Numbered from the stretch's first letter, positions 29,303 to 38,585 are shown. The stretch is DNA of 64,000 bases from Akkermansiaceae bacterium (GCA_903906515.1 CAIVKO010000108.1:38096-102095); one strand, 5' to 3'. Made by a program: numbers and translations. Notes: generated by a model not told the origin, from the letters alone.

Positions 29303-29497
29303 TTAGGATTGTCGGGGGTTGAGAGTTTCAGGTGATGATTCTTCGAGGGGCAGCGAAGCCAGCCGGTCCGTCTCAGTCTTGTTGATCAGAACAGCCCGCA
29401 CCGAAATCAAAATGAAAACCATGAAGAAGATACCGAAGGAAACCATCGGTATCCAAAGCGACCAGTCTTCGAACATCACTCGTTTGAAATCGGACAT
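29303..29497 (-). CDS. ccoQ: cbb3-type oxidase small subunit CcoQ-like
   Basis: 64 residues. One membrane helix (WIPMVSFGIFFMVFILISV) precedes a polar tail, as in CcoQ/FixQ, which stabilises the CcoN-CcoO-CcoP complex. It lies 27 bp after ccoNO and 7 bp before ccoP. The N-terminus (MSDFKRVMFEDW) faces the cytoplasm or periplasm depending on topology, which cannot be settled here. The sequence is too short to be certain without its position. Confidence 0.75.
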   Translation of the reverse strand: MSDFKRVMFEDWSLWIPMVSFGIFFMVFILISVRAVLINKTETDRLASLPLEESSPETLNPRQS

Positions 29498-29524
29498 GCC
29501 GGGGTGTTGGGAGGCGGTGAACTT

Positions 29525-32002
29525 TTAACGATGCGAGTCCGGATTGAGCGATGACGGCTCGGCCGGTTGGGCTTTCTTGACGTTCTTGTAAGCTCCCAGT
29601 TTCTGCACGTAGGCGATCAAGGCGACGCCCTGGGATTTCACTAAGTGGTTGCGCAGCGAGTCACCCTGAAGTTGGGGCTTCTTCGGGAAGTAAGCGCCGG
29701 CTTCGACGAGCGACTTGGCGATGTCCTGGGCTTGGGTTTCCACACGATCGGTGATGTCCGCGTCGGTCATGACCGGGTATGGCACACCGAGGGCGACTTG
29801 TGCCTTGATCTTTCCGGGCAGGGCCTTCACATCTGTTTCTTTCTCAAACAAGAACCAGTAGGATGGCATATTGGAACCGGGGGATTTATCACGCGGATCG
29901 AGGAAGTGGTAGAAGTGCCAGTCGTTGCCGCGTTTACCGACACGCATGGAGCTGTAGAGCGTGCCATCGGGTTTCTTGGCGATGGGACCTCCTTCGTGCG
30001 CGAGGTCCGGGCCGGTGCGTTTGGAGCCCCACTGATAGGGATGATCGTAGATTGATTCACCAAGGTGCGACCAATCATCGGCTACACCAGGACGGCCGTA
30101 GCGCATCACCTCGGGGACGAGAGTGCGGATCATCTGCGAGTGGCAATTGTAACAACCTTCGGAGACATAAATATCGCGGCCGGCCAGTTCAAGCGGGGTG
30201 TAGAGTTCCTGCAGGCGGCCTTCGATATTTTTTCCACGGTTGACGATGATGGTGGGAATGATCTGGACGGAACCTCCGATGGCCACGGCCGCGAACACCA
30301 GCACCGTGAAAGGCAGGTAGTTTTCGAGGATGCGCTCGTGCCAGTTGGTCCAAGCACCGTTAGAGGCCCTGAATGCGGAGACCGCTTTGAATCCGAGCAG
30401 GACGGCCACCAGAAGTGCTGCTATGTTCGCGTGTGGCGGCAGGAAGAACCAGAGCAGGACAAAACCCATGGCAAGAATGACGTGGGCGATGGGATCATTG
30501 AGGATCGCCGCGCAGAAGCCCATGCCGTCTTTCTGTTTCTTCTCGAGAAGCGTGACTTCCACGGTTTCTTCCACAGCCACACCTGAGCGGGCTGTTTTCC
30601 AAATGTTAACGGCAAGCATCACGAAGCCGCACAGATAGAGGAAACCACCGAATGCACGGGCGATGAAGAAAACCTGAATTTCCTTGAGGGTATCGAGGAA
30701 TTCATACCTCAGCGTGGTGCCGCTAGGCATGATTTCGCTGAGCATGAGTCCCTGCATAATCCCCGCGCACCACAGAGCGGCGATGTAGATGAGGATGCCG
30801 ATGGTGGCGATCCAGAAATGCATGTTGGCCAAGGGCTTCGACCAAAGTTGGGTTTTCCAAAGACGCGGGGCCAGCCAGTAGAACATGCCGGCCGCCATCA
30901 TCCCGTTCCAACCTAGAGCGCCGGAGTGGACGTGGCCGACGGTCCAGTCGGTGTAGTGCGAAAGCGCGTTAACCTTGGTGATGGCCATCAGCGGGCCTTC
31001 AAAAGTGGCCATGCCATAAAACGTCACGCCCGCGGCGAGGAACTTGATCACCGGATCCGTGCGAAGCTTGTCCCACGCACCGCGCAGGGTGAGCAGACCG
31101 TTGAGCATGCCGCCCCATGACGGTGCCCAAAGCATCAGCGAGAACAACATGCCAAGGTATTGCAACCAGTGCGGCAGCGCGGTGTTGAGCAGATGGTGGG
31201 GGCCCGCCCAAATGTAAATGAAGACGAGCGACCAGAAATGGACGATCGAGAGGCGGTATGAGTAAACCGGGCGGTTCGCCGCCTTCGGCAGGAAATAATA
31301 CATAATTCCCAAAATCGGCGTCGTAAGGAAAAAGGCCACTGCGTTATGGCCATACCACCACTGGACCAGACCATCCTGCAGTCCGCCGAAGATTGGATAG
31401 GAATGAGTGAACGAAGTCGGTAGCGAGAGGTGGTTGACGATGTAGAGCATCGCAACCGTGATGATGGTGGCGATGTAGAACCAGAGGGCCACGTAGAGGC
31501 TGGGCTCGTTGCGTTTGGCTAACGTCCAGAAAAAGTTGACGGCGAAAACCACCCAGACGAGGACAACGCAAATGTTGATAGGCCAGATCAGCTCGGCGTA
31601 TTCCTTGCCGCGGGTGAGGCCAGCGGGCAGGGTGATGGCGGCGGCCACAATGATGAGCTGCCATGCATAGAAGTGAATATTGGAGAGTAGATCCGAGGCC
31701 ATACGAGCCTTACACAAACGCTGCGTGGAATAATAAATCCCGGCAAACATCATGTTTCCCACAAACGCGAAAATCACCGCGTTCGTGTGCAGCGGGCGCA
31801 GGCGGCCGAAGGTCAGGAAGGAAATCCCATCCCCTTTGATCCATCCGCCGGTCAGGGTTTCGAGAAATTTTCCGTTCATCTGCCAGAACGAGAGTTGGGT
31901 GGCGATGAATACTCCGGCCAGCATCCCGATGATACCCCAGGCAATCGAGGCAATCATGAAACGGCGGACCGACTTGTCGTCGTAAGTAATCGAGGTGGTC
32001 AT
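29525..32002 (-). CDS. ccoNO: Fused cbb3 oxidase subunits I and II (CcoN-CcoO)
   Basis: 825 residues. The first ~480 are CcoN: twelve predicted helices and the heme-copper histidine regions (HTNAVIFAFVGNMMFAG; WWYGHNAVAFFLTTP; WAGPHHLLNTALPHW; HYTDWTVGHVHSGALGWNG). The last ~270 are CcoO: one membrane helix (FTVLVFAAVAIGGSVQI), heme c site CYNCH near residue 615 and Met-ligand region SNMPSYW. It is the terminal oxidase of high-affinity aerobic respiration; O2 reduction occurs in CcoN. In many bacteria N and O are separate genes; the fusion is also seen in Bacteroidetes and PVC members. Confidence 0.93.
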   Translation of the reverse strand: MTTSITYDDKSVRRFMIASIAWGIIGMLAGVFIATQLSFWQMNGKFLETLTGGWIKGDGISFLTFGRLRPLHTNAVIFAFVGNMMFAGIYYSTQRLCKARMASDLLSNIHFYAWQLIIVAAAITLPAGLTRGKEYAELIWPINICVVLVWVVFAVNFFWTLAKRNEPSLYVALWFYIATIITVAMLYIVNHLSLPTSFTHSYPIFGGLQDGLVQWWYGHNAVAFFLTTPILGIMYYFLPKAANRPVYSYRLSIVHFWSLVFIYIWAGPHHLLNTALPHWLQYLGMLFSLMLWAPSWGGMLNGLLTLRGAWDKLRTDPVIKFLAAGVTFYGMATFEGPLMAITKVNALSHYTDWTVGHVHSGALGWNGMMAAGMFYWLAPRLWKTQLWSKPLANMHFWIATIGILIYIAALWCAGIMQGLMLSEIMPSGTTLRYEFLDTLKEIQVFFIARAFGGFLYLCGFVMLAVNIWKTARSGVAVEETVEVTLLEKKQKDGMGFCAAILNDPIAHVILAMGFVLLWFFLPPHANIAALLVAVLLGFKAVSAFRASNGAWTNWHERILENYLPFTVLVFAAVAIGGSVQIIPTIIVNRGKNIEGRLQELYTPLELAGRDIYVSEGCYNCHSQMIRTLVPEVMRYGRPGVADDWSHLGESIYDHPYQWGSKRTGPDLAHEGGPIAKKPDGTLYSSMRVGKRGNDWHFYHFLDPRDKSPGSNMPSYWFLFEKETDVKALPGKIKAQVALGVPYPVMTDADITDRVETQAQDIAKSLVEAGAYFPKKPQLQGDSLRNHLVKSQGVALIAYVQKLGAYKNVKKAQPAEPSSLNPDSHR

Positions 32003-32016
32003 GGATGGTGGAGTTA

Positions 32017-32190
32017 TCAGGGGGTTTCAGGTGTTGTCGGACTGACAGACGGGTGTTCCAAATCAAGCGGTAACAAGGAGTCCCGCTCCGGGCTGGTCCG
32101 CCGCGCACGCCGCATTTCCATCGCGAAACACGCAATGAAAATGCCGGCAAGGCAGGAGGAAACCAAAATGGTGAGAGCAAGGACGTTCAT
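32017..32190 (-). CDS. Small membrane protein at the head of the cco operon (CcoS-like?)
   Basis: 57 residues: MNVLALTILVSSCLAGIFIA, a single N-terminal membrane helix, then a basic patch (MRRARRTSPERD) and a Pro/Thr tail. It starts at ATG 32190 and ends 14 bp before the ccoNO start on the same strand. Size, topology and position fit CcoS, the cbb3 assembly factor. However, the CcoS signature after the helix (GQxDD) is not visible, so the name is only a suggestion. Confidence 0.5.
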   Translation of the reverse strand: MNVLALTILVSSCLAGIFIACFAMEMRRARRTSPERDSLLPLDLEHPSVSPTTPETP

Positions 32191-32260
32191 CGGACGGCGC
32201 TGAGAGAATCAGCTAGCCGTCCGATTTTTCGAGCAAATTTTGAAAAAATTATCTCTAATT

Positions 32261-32809
32261 TCAACGGATGTCCTGAATCGTCGCTCCGCGCTGCGTTTTT
32301 CCGTGGAGCCATTCCAGAAAAACATCCCCCACAATATGGGCAAGGGATTTAGGCTCAATCAGATCCGGATTGAGAATCAAATGGCAGGATTCCTTGATTT
32401 TTCGAGCCTTATCTATCCCCGCATGAAAGGTGTTGACGAGTTCCAAGTCGCGGTCGGAGACCCCCGGCGAGGAAAAAACCACATGCCCACGCCGCCCCAG
32501 AGCAGTCAGGGTCTTCAGAAACTCGGCGCGGAAATCACTTTCGGAATCGCCAAAATCCTCCTCCATACCGAGCAGGCACCGGTGATTCGAATCCCGCGCG
32601 ATTTTTTCCACGAGTTCGGTGGTGGCGGGCAACCAGCTACCATCTCCCTCGTCATCGTATTCATTCAGGTATTCCGCGATTTCCTGGATCATCCGCCCGC
32701 ACCGCCAGGAGTCCTCCCCATGCAGGATGATGGCACACGCGGGAGCTTTGCTTGCCGGGTCGGCAAGTAGCCATTGATGGAAAACGGACATCGATAGGGA
32801 GGCAGTCAT
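32261..32809 (-). CDS. Hypothetical protein
   Basis: 182 residues from ATG 32809 (MTASLSMSVFHQWLL); an ATG six codons in (32791) is an alternative. It reads as a cytosolic alpha/beta protein: ACAIILHGEDSWRCGRMIQEIAEYL, then a very acidic loop (NEYDDEGDGSW), RCLLGMEEDFGDSESDFRAEFLKTLTAL, GRRGHVVFSSPG and CHLILNPDLI. The alternating hydrophobic strands recall a P-loop-like fold without a Walker A. No family is recognised. The neighbours are the cco operon and the DUF3127 gene on the same strand, with a 70-bp gap before the small membrane gene. Confidence 0.6.
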   Translation of the reverse strand: MTASLSMSVFHQWLLADPASKAPACAIILHGEDSWRCGRMIQEIAEYLNEYDDEGDGSWLPATTELVEKIARDSNHRCLLGMEEDFGDSESDFRAEFLKTLTALGRRGHVVFSSPGVSDRDLELVNTFHAGIDKARKIKESCHLILNPDLIEPKSLAHIVGDVFLEWLHGKTQRGATIQDIR

Positions 32810-32944
32810 GCAGTCTGGAAAAACCGCCCTGAAACTGCCTAACCCAGCCGCCGGGTGCTCCGCATCATGTCTGGAAGGATGCGCGGATTTTCCGAGAGTT
32901 TCCGCTAGGCTCACATGCCGTGGAAATCCATGCCGCGTCATGCC

Positions 32945-33334
32945 TCAGAACGGCACATCGTCATCAAAATCATCCTCATTGCGCAGATCGTCCGTCGCGG
33001 GCTCCGCGTTCGCGCTTCTCTGCTGGCTCTGGGCCGCAGGCTTGGTGACCCGTACCGGCTCGGCCGCGCCGTCCGACGCCTGGATTTTCCAACATGAGAG
33101 GTTCACGTAGTATTTTCCATTATACTCGTTACCGCGGATATCAAAACTGACCTGCACATCCTGCCCGGCCTCGAAGGAGTCGAGCATCGCGCACTTGTCC
33201 TTAACCACCTCGAATTTGAGATCCTGCGGGTATTTGTCATTCCCAGTCGTCACCACAAACTCCCGCTTGCTGAAACCACTCGGAAAACTCTGGGTTTCGT
33301 TGATCAATTTGATTTTGCCAGCCGCTTCGTACAT
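32945..33334 (-). CDS. DUF3127 OB-fold protein with an SSB-like acidic C-terminal tip
   Basis: 129 residues from ATG 33334. The first ~85 residues match DUF3127 (MYEAAGKIKLINETQ..., KREFVVTTG, FEAGQDVQVSFDIRGNEYNGKYY, CWKIQ), a small beta-barrel family with similarity to single-strand DNA-binding OB-folds. A flexible Ala/Gln linker follows. The last residues are NEDDFDDDVPF; SSB of E. coli ends DDDIPF, the tip that recruits RecQ, PriA, ExoI and other partners. This protein therefore probably acts in DNA metabolism. DNA binding itself is inferred. A 30-bp dyad lies 50 bp upstream. Confidence 0.75.
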   Translation of the reverse strand: MYEAAGKIKLINETQSFPSGFSKREFVVTTGNDKYPQDLKFEVVKDKCAMLDSFEAGQDVQVSFDIRGNEYNGKYYVNLSCWKIQASDGAAEPVRVTKPAAQSQQRSANAEPATDDLRNEDDFDDDVPF

Positions 33335-33383
33335 GCCCAAATCTTTCCGCCCACCTCCCGATGTCAATCCCATTCAACTTCAC

Positions 33384-33413
33384 AAATCATTTGGACTCAC
33401 GTCCAAATGATTT
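33384..33413. promoter_or_regulatory. Perfect 13-bp inverted repeat between map and the DUF3127 gene
   Basis: AAATCATTTGGAC, a four-base TCAC loop, then GTCCAAATGATTT, fully complementary. No T-run follows on either strand. It is 57 bp after the map stop and 50 bp before the DUF3127 start in the direction of transcription. It could be a transcript-end hairpin for the ribosomal cluster or an operator. Confidence 0.7.
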
Positions 33414-33469
33414 GGCACTCTTCAGAGCCAACGGCCAATCAGAATACCAACCTGCCCAACGGGCAGGAC

Positions 33470-34270
33470 TCATACCAGACCGAGCATTTCCGGCAGAGCC
33501 TCGCGCGGCCGCCATGTCAGGATTTCCGGTTCTCCGGCTGTGATGAGCACGGTATGCTCGAAGTGCGCGGAGGGCTTACGGTCCTCGGTGATGACCGTCC
33601 AGCCATCGTCGAGAATGCGCACGCTTGGAACGCCGGCGTTAACCATCGGTTCGATGGCCAGCGTCATACCCGGCGCGAGGATCGGTGTCTTGCCTTGGGG
33701 ACGATAGTTCGGCACCTGCGGTTCTTCGTGCAGGCGGCGGCCCACACCGTGCCCGACAAATTCGCGAACCACGGTAAATCCTAACGGAGTGACATATTCC
33801 TCCACGGCACCGCAAAGATCGGCCAAGCGTCTACCGGCGCGAGCGTGACTGATCGCCTCGAAAAGCGATTGTTCGGTAGCGGCTAACAGACGCTTCGTTT
33901 CCAGCGGAATATCCCCGGCGGCCACGGTGGTGGCATTATCCCCGATGAACCCGCTTTTCATGATGCCCACATCGATTTTCACGATGTCGCCCGGCAAGAT
34001 CCGACGCAGACCGCCGATGCCGTGGACAACCTCCTCGTTGACGGAAATGCAGGTGTATCCGGGAAACCCGCGGTAACCGAGAAAGGCGCTCTTGCAATCG
34101 TGCTCGCGCATCAACTCGGCGGCGAACTTATCGATCTCTCCGGTGGTGCGACCGGGAGCCACTTCCTTGGCCAGAGCCTGGAGAATGGTGGAGGCGATCA
34201 ATCCCGCCGTGCGCATGAAATTGATTTCACGCGGCGACTTGATGGGAATGCGGGTCTTATTGCGGAACAC
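33470..34270 (-). CDS. map: Type I methionine aminopeptidase
   Basis: 266 residues. Removes the initiator Met from new proteins. It has the pita-bread fold motifs: GYRGFPGYTCISVNEEVVHGI (His 79-type), VKIDVGIMKSGFIGDNATT (metal-binding Asp pair), GHGVGRRLHEEPQVPN (metal His) and MTLAIEPMVN plus the C-terminal Glu region. It is the last gene of the ribosomal super-cluster, 63 bp after secY. In most bacteria adk stands between secY and map; it is absent here. Confidence 0.95.
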   Translation of the reverse strand: MFRNKTRIPIKSPREINFMRTAGLIASTILQALAKEVAPGRTTGEIDKFAAELMREHDCKSAFLGYRGFPGYTCISVNEEVVHGIGGLRRILPGDIVKIDVGIMKSGFIGDNATTVAAGDIPLETKRLLAATEQSLFEAISHARAGRRLADLCGAVEEYVTPLGFTVVREFVGHGVGRRLHEEPQVPNYRPQGKTPILAPGMTLAIEPMVNAGVPSVRILDDGWTVITEDRKPSAHFEHTVLITAGEPEILTWRPREALPEMLGLV

Positions 34271-34333
34271 GGAATTGAAGCGCTAAATCTTAAGCACCCC
34301 ATTTGAAACATGGTGCTCCGCGGACTGATCGAA

Positions 34334-35845
34334 TCAGCCGCCCCATTGGTTGTAGATATATGCGGTGACGCCGATCACAACAAGAATGGCGATCACAGTC
34401 CAGAGATAGATGATGGCAGACCGGGGAGCGGCGTTGCCACTCTGGTTGAGACGGTCGTAGCGACCCTTGAGTTTGCCCTTGCGGAGGAATCCGTCGTAAT
34501 GCTTCTGGAGGAGTTGGGTTTCCACCTGGCGCATCACATCGAGCACCACACCCACCATAATCAGCAGCGAGGTGCCGCCGAAGAACTGGAGAATCGGCGA
34601 ACCCGGGGGAAGGTCGACGACCCAACCGGTGAGCACGGGCAACACGAATAGGACGGTCAGGAAAATAGCACCGGCAAAGGTCAGGCGGGTCATCGTGAAG
34701 TCCATGAAATCCGCAGTCGGCTTACCTGGACGCACGCCGGGAATATAACCACCGTTGCGCTTGAGATCCTCTGCGATCTGGGAGGGTTGGAACATCATCG
34801 CCACCCAGAAATAGGAAAACAGGAAAATGCCGATGCCGCCTAATGCATAATACCAAGTGCCGCCACGAGTCAGTTCACCATAAAGCTTGGTGGACCACGC
34901 CTGGCCGGGGAACAACCAAGTGAGCATCATCGGCGGCAACGAGAGCACAGCGGTGGCGAAAATGATCGGCATCACACCCGCGTAGTTCACCTTGAGAGGA
35001 AGATACTGGGTCTGGCCACCGAATTGTTTGCGACCAACCACACGCTTGGCGTATTGCACGGCGATACGGCGCTGAGCCTGAGTGATCGATATGGTGCCGG
35101 CGATGACCACCAACAGCAGGGCGATCATGACAACCATCATGATGGCGCGGAACGAATTCACGTCGGCACCGGTGACAAAGTATTTCCAAGCCTGAATCAA
35201 AGCCCCCGGCAATGCCGAAATGATGTTGACGGTAATGATGATGGAGGACCCGTTGCCAATGCCACGATCTGTGATTTGGTCGGCGATCCAGAGCAAGAGC
35301 ACTGTGCCGGCCACAATGGTGAGCACCGTGAGCATTAGCCACATCGTGGAGGGGTCAGGAACGAGAACTCGAGTCCCACCCTGGGTAATCCCGTGCATGT
35401 AGGGCATGCTCTCCGGATTTTTGAGCGATTGCGCGACAAAAAACCCTTGAACCAACGCGATGCCGATCGTGATGTAGCGGGTGTATTGATTGATCTTCTG
35501 GCGGCCGCCGTCCTCACGGGCGAGACGGGAGAGCTTGGGCACCACTGCCGTGAGCAACTGCACCATAATCGACGCGGAAATGTAGGGCATGATCCCCAGC
35601 GCGAGAATCCCCGCCTGCTGGAGACCGCCACCGGAAAACACAGTGAGCAGTGCGGCGACTCCACCGGCATTGCCCTTGGGATCCTGTTTCTGCAAATCAA
35701 TCAGCCACGCCTTGATCACGGCCGCATCCACACCGGGCAACGTGATGTGCACGCCGAGACGGATGATGACGATCAGGGCGAGCGTGAAAAGAATGCGGTC
35801 CCGGAGTTCCGGGATTTTCCAAGTGTTGGTAAAGGCGGAGATCAT
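34334..35845 (-). CDS. secY: Protein translocase subunit SecY
   Basis: 503 residues, slightly longer than E. coli SecY (443). It forms the central pore of the SecYEG channel. The N-terminal helix region ELRDRILFTLALIVIIRLGVHITLPG and the plug/helix 2 region (LQQAGILALGIMPYISASIMVQLL) match the family. Also recognisable are RRIAVQYAKRVVGRKQFGGQTQYLPLKVNYAGVMPIIFA (SecY signature, split) and GGYIPGVRPGKPT. About ten membrane helices. It is followed by map and preceded by a hairpin at 35891. Confidence 0.96.
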   Translation of the reverse strand: MISAFTNTWKIPELRDRILFTLALIVIIRLGVHITLPGVDAAVIKAWLIDLQKQDPKGNAGGVAALLTVFSGGGLQQAGILALGIMPYISASIMVQLLTAVVPKLSRLAREDGGRQKINQYTRYITIGIALVQGFFVAQSLKNPESMPYMHGITQGGTRVLVPDPSTMWLMLTVLTIVAGTVLLLWIADQITDRGIGNGSSIIITVNIISALPGALIQAWKYFVTGADVNSFRAIMMVVMIALLLVVIAGTISITQAQRRIAVQYAKRVVGRKQFGGQTQYLPLKVNYAGVMPIIFATAVLSLPPMMLTWLFPGQAWSTKLYGELTRGGTWYYALGGIGIFLFSYFWVAMMFQPSQIAEDLKRNGGYIPGVRPGKPTADFMDFTMTRLTFAGAIFLTVLFVLPVLTGWVVDLPPGSPILQFFGGTSLLIMVGVVLDVMRQVETQLLQKHYDGFLRKGKLKGRYDRLNQSGNAAPRSAIIYLWTVIAILVVIGVTAYIYNQWGG

Positions 35846-35890
35846 GATGGATGGAAACGATGAAATGTCGGCGGGTTATATACACGATGA

Positions 35891-35910
35891 GGAAGTGCGC
35901 AAGCACTTCC
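35891..35910. promoter_or_regulatory. 8-bp stem / 4-base loop hairpin between rplO and secY
   Basis: GGAAGTGC-GCAA-GCACTTCC is a perfect hairpin in the 98-bp rplO-secY gap. No T-run follows. It may stabilise the upstream ribosomal mRNA, slow polymerase, or mark an RNA processing site. Confidence 0.5.
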
Positions 35911-35943
35911 CCATCAAGAAATCGGAGATCGTCCGGTCAGGGA

Positions 35944-36396
35944 TCAAGCGGTGGGGGCAGTAACCGTGCCACCGGCTTTCTCGATCTTCTCACGGGCGGA
36001 AGCGCTGGCATTACGGACCACCAAGTTGAAAGCCTTGGTGACCTCGCCGACGCCAAGCACTTTGACCGCATCGCAACGGCCGTTGATGAGACCTTGCCCA
36101 CGGAGAGCGGCTTCATCGATGGTCGCGCCGGCGTCGAAAAGATCATCGAGTTCGCCAACATTGAAAACCGCCACCTTGTCGCGGAAATCGAAGTTGTTGA
36201 AACCACGCTTGGGCAAGCGGCGGTGAAGGGGCATCTGGCCACCTTCGAAGCCCACGCGGGTGCCACTGCCGGACCGGGCTTTCTGGCCTTTATTGCCTTT
36301 GCAGGAGGTCTTGCCGTGGCCTGAGCTTTCGCCGCAGCCGAGGCGCTTGATGGTGCGCTTGGCCCCCGGATTGGGGCTGTAGTTGTGAAGTTGCAT
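35944..36396 (-). CDS. rplO: 50S ribosomal protein L15
   Basis: 150 residues. N-terminal L15 signature (LHNYSPNPGAKRTIKRLGCGESSGHGKTSCKG in pieces) with the basic Gly-rich extension KGQKARSGSG that enters the 23S rRNA core. The C-terminal domain ends in an Ala/Lys segment. It follows rpsE directly: rpmD (L30), normally between them, is not in the 67-bp gap. Confidence 0.96.
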   Translation of the reverse strand: MQLHNYSPNPGAKRTIKRLGCGESSGHGKTSCKGNKGQKARSGSGTRVGFEGGQMPLHRRLPKRGFNNFDFRDKVAVFNVGELDDLFDAGATIDEAALRGQGLINGRCDAVKVLGVGEVTKAFNLVVRNASASAREKIEKAGGTVTAPTA

Positions 36397-36463
36397 ATTC
36401 TAAAAGATAATTGGATATTCGTGATTGGATATTGAGGAACTCCCTAATTTCCAATTTCTAATC

Positions 36464-37162
36464 TCAAATGGCTTTCTCTTTCTTCTTCTTGCCGCGACTG
36501 GTAAGAATCTGGTCGCGGGTGCGGAGTTGGGAGAGAGCCTTGAGTGTGGCTTTCACCACGTTGGCATGGTTGGAGGAACCCATCGACTTGGCGAGCACGT
36601 CGCGGATGCCGACCGCTTCGCAGACGGCGCGGACACCGCCACCGGCGATGATACCGGTTCCCGGCGATGCGGGTTTGAGTAGCACCTTGCCACCGCCGTA
36701 TTCGGCGTAGATTTCGTGAGGGATGGTTCCGTCAACGATGCTCATTGGCTTGAGCACCTTGCGGGCGCCTTCGCTGGCCTTCTTGATGGCGTCTGCCACT
36801 TCGTTCGCCTTGCCGAAGCCGAGGCCGACCTTACCGATCTTGTCGCCGGAGACGACGAGGGCGGAGAAGCTGAAGCGACGACCACCCTTGACGACCTTGG
36901 CGCAACGGTTGATGAAGACCACCTTTTCGGAGAGTTCGTTGCCTTCGGAATCGGTGGGAGCCTGACGCTCTTCACGACGCGGGCCACGGCCACGACCGCC
37001 GCCACCGCCTTGATATCCGCCGCCGCCTTGGCCACGGTTGCCTTGATAGCCACCTTGTTGCGGAGCGGAATTCGGGATCGGACCCAAAGGAGCCGCGGGT
37101 GCTGGAGTCGCCACTGCGGCGGGCTCTTGAGCAGGTGTTTCGTTTTCTGGAATTGTTACCAT
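36464..37162 (-). CDS. rpsE: 30S ribosomal protein S5 with a Gly/Arg-rich N-terminal extension
   Basis: 232 residues; E. coli S5 has 167. The conserved core starts at about residue 78 ([28 protein letters not shown]) and has the [14 protein letters not shown] and [17 protein letters not shown] motifs. The first ~77 residues are an Ala/Pro then Gly/Gln/Arg-rich segment ([19 protein letters not shown]), probably disordered and RNA-binding. S5 shapes decoding accuracy and mRNA entry. Confidence 0.95.
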   Translation of the reverse strand: MVTIPENETPAQEPAAVATPAPAAPLGPIPNSAPQQGGYQGNRGQGGGGYQGGGGGRGRGPRREERQAPTDSEGNELSEKVVFINRCAKVVKGGRRFSFSALVVSGDKIGKVGLGFGKANEVADAIKKASEGARKVLKPMSIVDGTIPHEIYAEYGGGKVLLKPASPGTGIIAGGGVRAVCEAVGIRDVLAKSMGSSNHANVVKATLKALSQLRTRDQILTSRGKKKKEKAI

Positions 37163-37183
37163 GATGTGTGTCTGGTCAGAGCG

Positions 37184-37540
37184 TTAGAATTGGAGACCGC
37201 CTTCACGCGCTGCATTGGCGAGGGCTTTGATTTTTCCGTGGTAGAGGTGTCCGCCCCGGTCGAAGACCACGGCGCTGATGTTGGAGCCTTTGGCACGCTC
37301 TGCGATGAGTTGGCCGACCTTTTGCGCGCTGTCCACATTGGACGAGGCCTTTTCGAAGGACTTGTCGAGGGTGGACGCGGAAACGAGGGTCTTGCCGACG
37401 GAATCGTCGATGACTTGGGCGTAGATGTGCTGGTTTGAGTAGTGGACGGCGAGACGCGGACGCTCCGCAGTGCCGGTGACTTTGCGGCGGATGCGTTTGT
37501 GAATGCGCTGGCGAATCTGCTTGCGAATGATGGTGCTCAT
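37184..37540 (-). CDS. rplR: 50S ribosomal protein L18
   Basis: 118 residues, normal length. Binds 5S rRNA in the central protuberance. [26 protein letters not shown] is the basic N-terminus, and [27 protein letters not shown] is the conserved C-terminal block. Between rplF and rpsE, as expected. Confidence 0.96.
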   Translation of the reverse strand: MSTIIRKQIRQRIHKRIRRKVTGTAERPRLAVHYSNQHIYAQVIDDSVGKTLVSASTLDKSFEKASSNVDSAQKVGQLIAERAKGSNISAVVFDRGGHLYHGKIKALANAAREGGLQF

Positions 37541-37581
37541 AGGACCGTAATAAATTTGTGGTTGTAGGCGGCGGTGATAAA

Positions 37582-38121
37582 TTATTTGCCGACGCTTTTG
37601 CCTTCCTTGCGGCGGACGTGTTCACCGACATAGCGGACGCCCTTGCCCTTGTAGGGCTCCGGCGGATAGAAACCGCGGACTTCGGCGGCGAATTGGCCGA
37701 CCACCTGTTTGTCGATGCCTTCCACCTTGATCTTGGTGTTTTCGTTCACCGTGACGGTGAGGCCGGCAGGAATGGGGTGGAGCAGCGGGTGGGAGCGACC
37801 GAGTGAAAGGTCAAGGTCCTTGCCTTTGACAGCGGCGCGGAGACCGACGCCGTGGATTTCCAGATCTTTCACGAAGCCTTGGGAGACTCCGATGATCATG
37901 TTCTGGACCAGGCTGCGGGCGGTGCCGTGAAGAGCGCGGTGCTGCCGCAACTCGGTGGCGCGGGAGACGACAACCGTGCCGTCCTCGCTGGTGAGGGTGA
38001 TGCCTTCCGGCAGGCTGAAGTCGAGTTTGCCTTTAGGGCCTTCGACAATGACCGTGCGGCCGTCCAGTTTGACGGCGACTTTTGCGGGAAGCGAGATTGG
38101 TTTGAGTCCGACTCGTGACAT
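37582..38121 (-). CDS. rplF: 50S ribosomal protein L6
   Basis: 179 residues from ATG 38121 ([19 protein letters not shown]), the family start. Two L6 repeats; the C-terminal signature is [26 protein letters not shown]. Binds 23S rRNA near the sarcin-ricin loop, where EF-G docks. Confidence 0.96.
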   Translation of the reverse strand: MSRVGLKPISLPAKVAVKLDGRTVIVEGPKGKLDFSLPEGITLTSEDGTVVVSRATELRQHRALHGTARSLVQNMIIGVSQGFVKDLEIHGVGLRAAVKGKDLDLSLGRSHPLLHPIPAGLTVTVNENTKIKVEGIDKQVVGQFAAEVRGFYPPEPYKGKGVRYVGEHVRRKEGKSVGK

Positions 38122-38152
38122 GGTAGTTGTGTTCCTTTCGCGAGTTTGGGGT

Positions 38153-38548
38153 TTACCAGACGTTGGCGAGGAGCTCGCCGCCGAGGTTTTGACGTTTGGC
38201 ATTGCCGCCGGACATGACACCCTTCGAGGTCGAGAGGATGGAGATGCCGAGGCCTGACATGACGCGCGGAAGTTCACCAGCGCCGACATAATGGCGGCGG
38301 CCGGGAGAGGAAACGCGTTTGAGATCGGTGAGAACCGAACGACCGTCGATGAACTTCGGCTTCACCTTGATTTCGGTGCGGGTGCCGGTGACGACTTCGT
38401 AGTTCCAGATGTATCCTTCTTCCTTGAGGATGCGGGCGATGTCCGCCTTGATCTTGGAATAAGGGGCTTTGAATTCCTCATTACCGGCGCGGGCGGCATT
38501 TTTGAAACGCGTGAGGAAATCGGAGATTGGATCGGTGAGAACTGCCAT
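38153..38548 (-). CDS. rpsH: 30S ribosomal protein S8
   Basis: 131 residues, normal length. TDPISDFLTRFKNAARAG at the start; the C-terminal block has the S8 STSKGVMSGGNAKRQNLGGELL signature (GIMT-type loop). Binds 16S rRNA helix 21, and in many bacteria represses the spc operon. rpsN is absent between rplE and this gene (gap 37 bp). Confidence 0.96.
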   Translation of the reverse strand: MAVLTDPISDFLTRFKNAARAGNEEFKAPYSKIKADIARILKEEGYIWNYEVVTGTRTEIKVKPKFIDGRSVLTDLKRVSSPGRRHYVGAGELPRVMSGLGISILSTSKGVMSGGNAKRQNLGGELLANVW

Positions 38549-38585
38549 GGTGGTGATTCTTTAAGATTAATTTAGGGTTGGCAGA

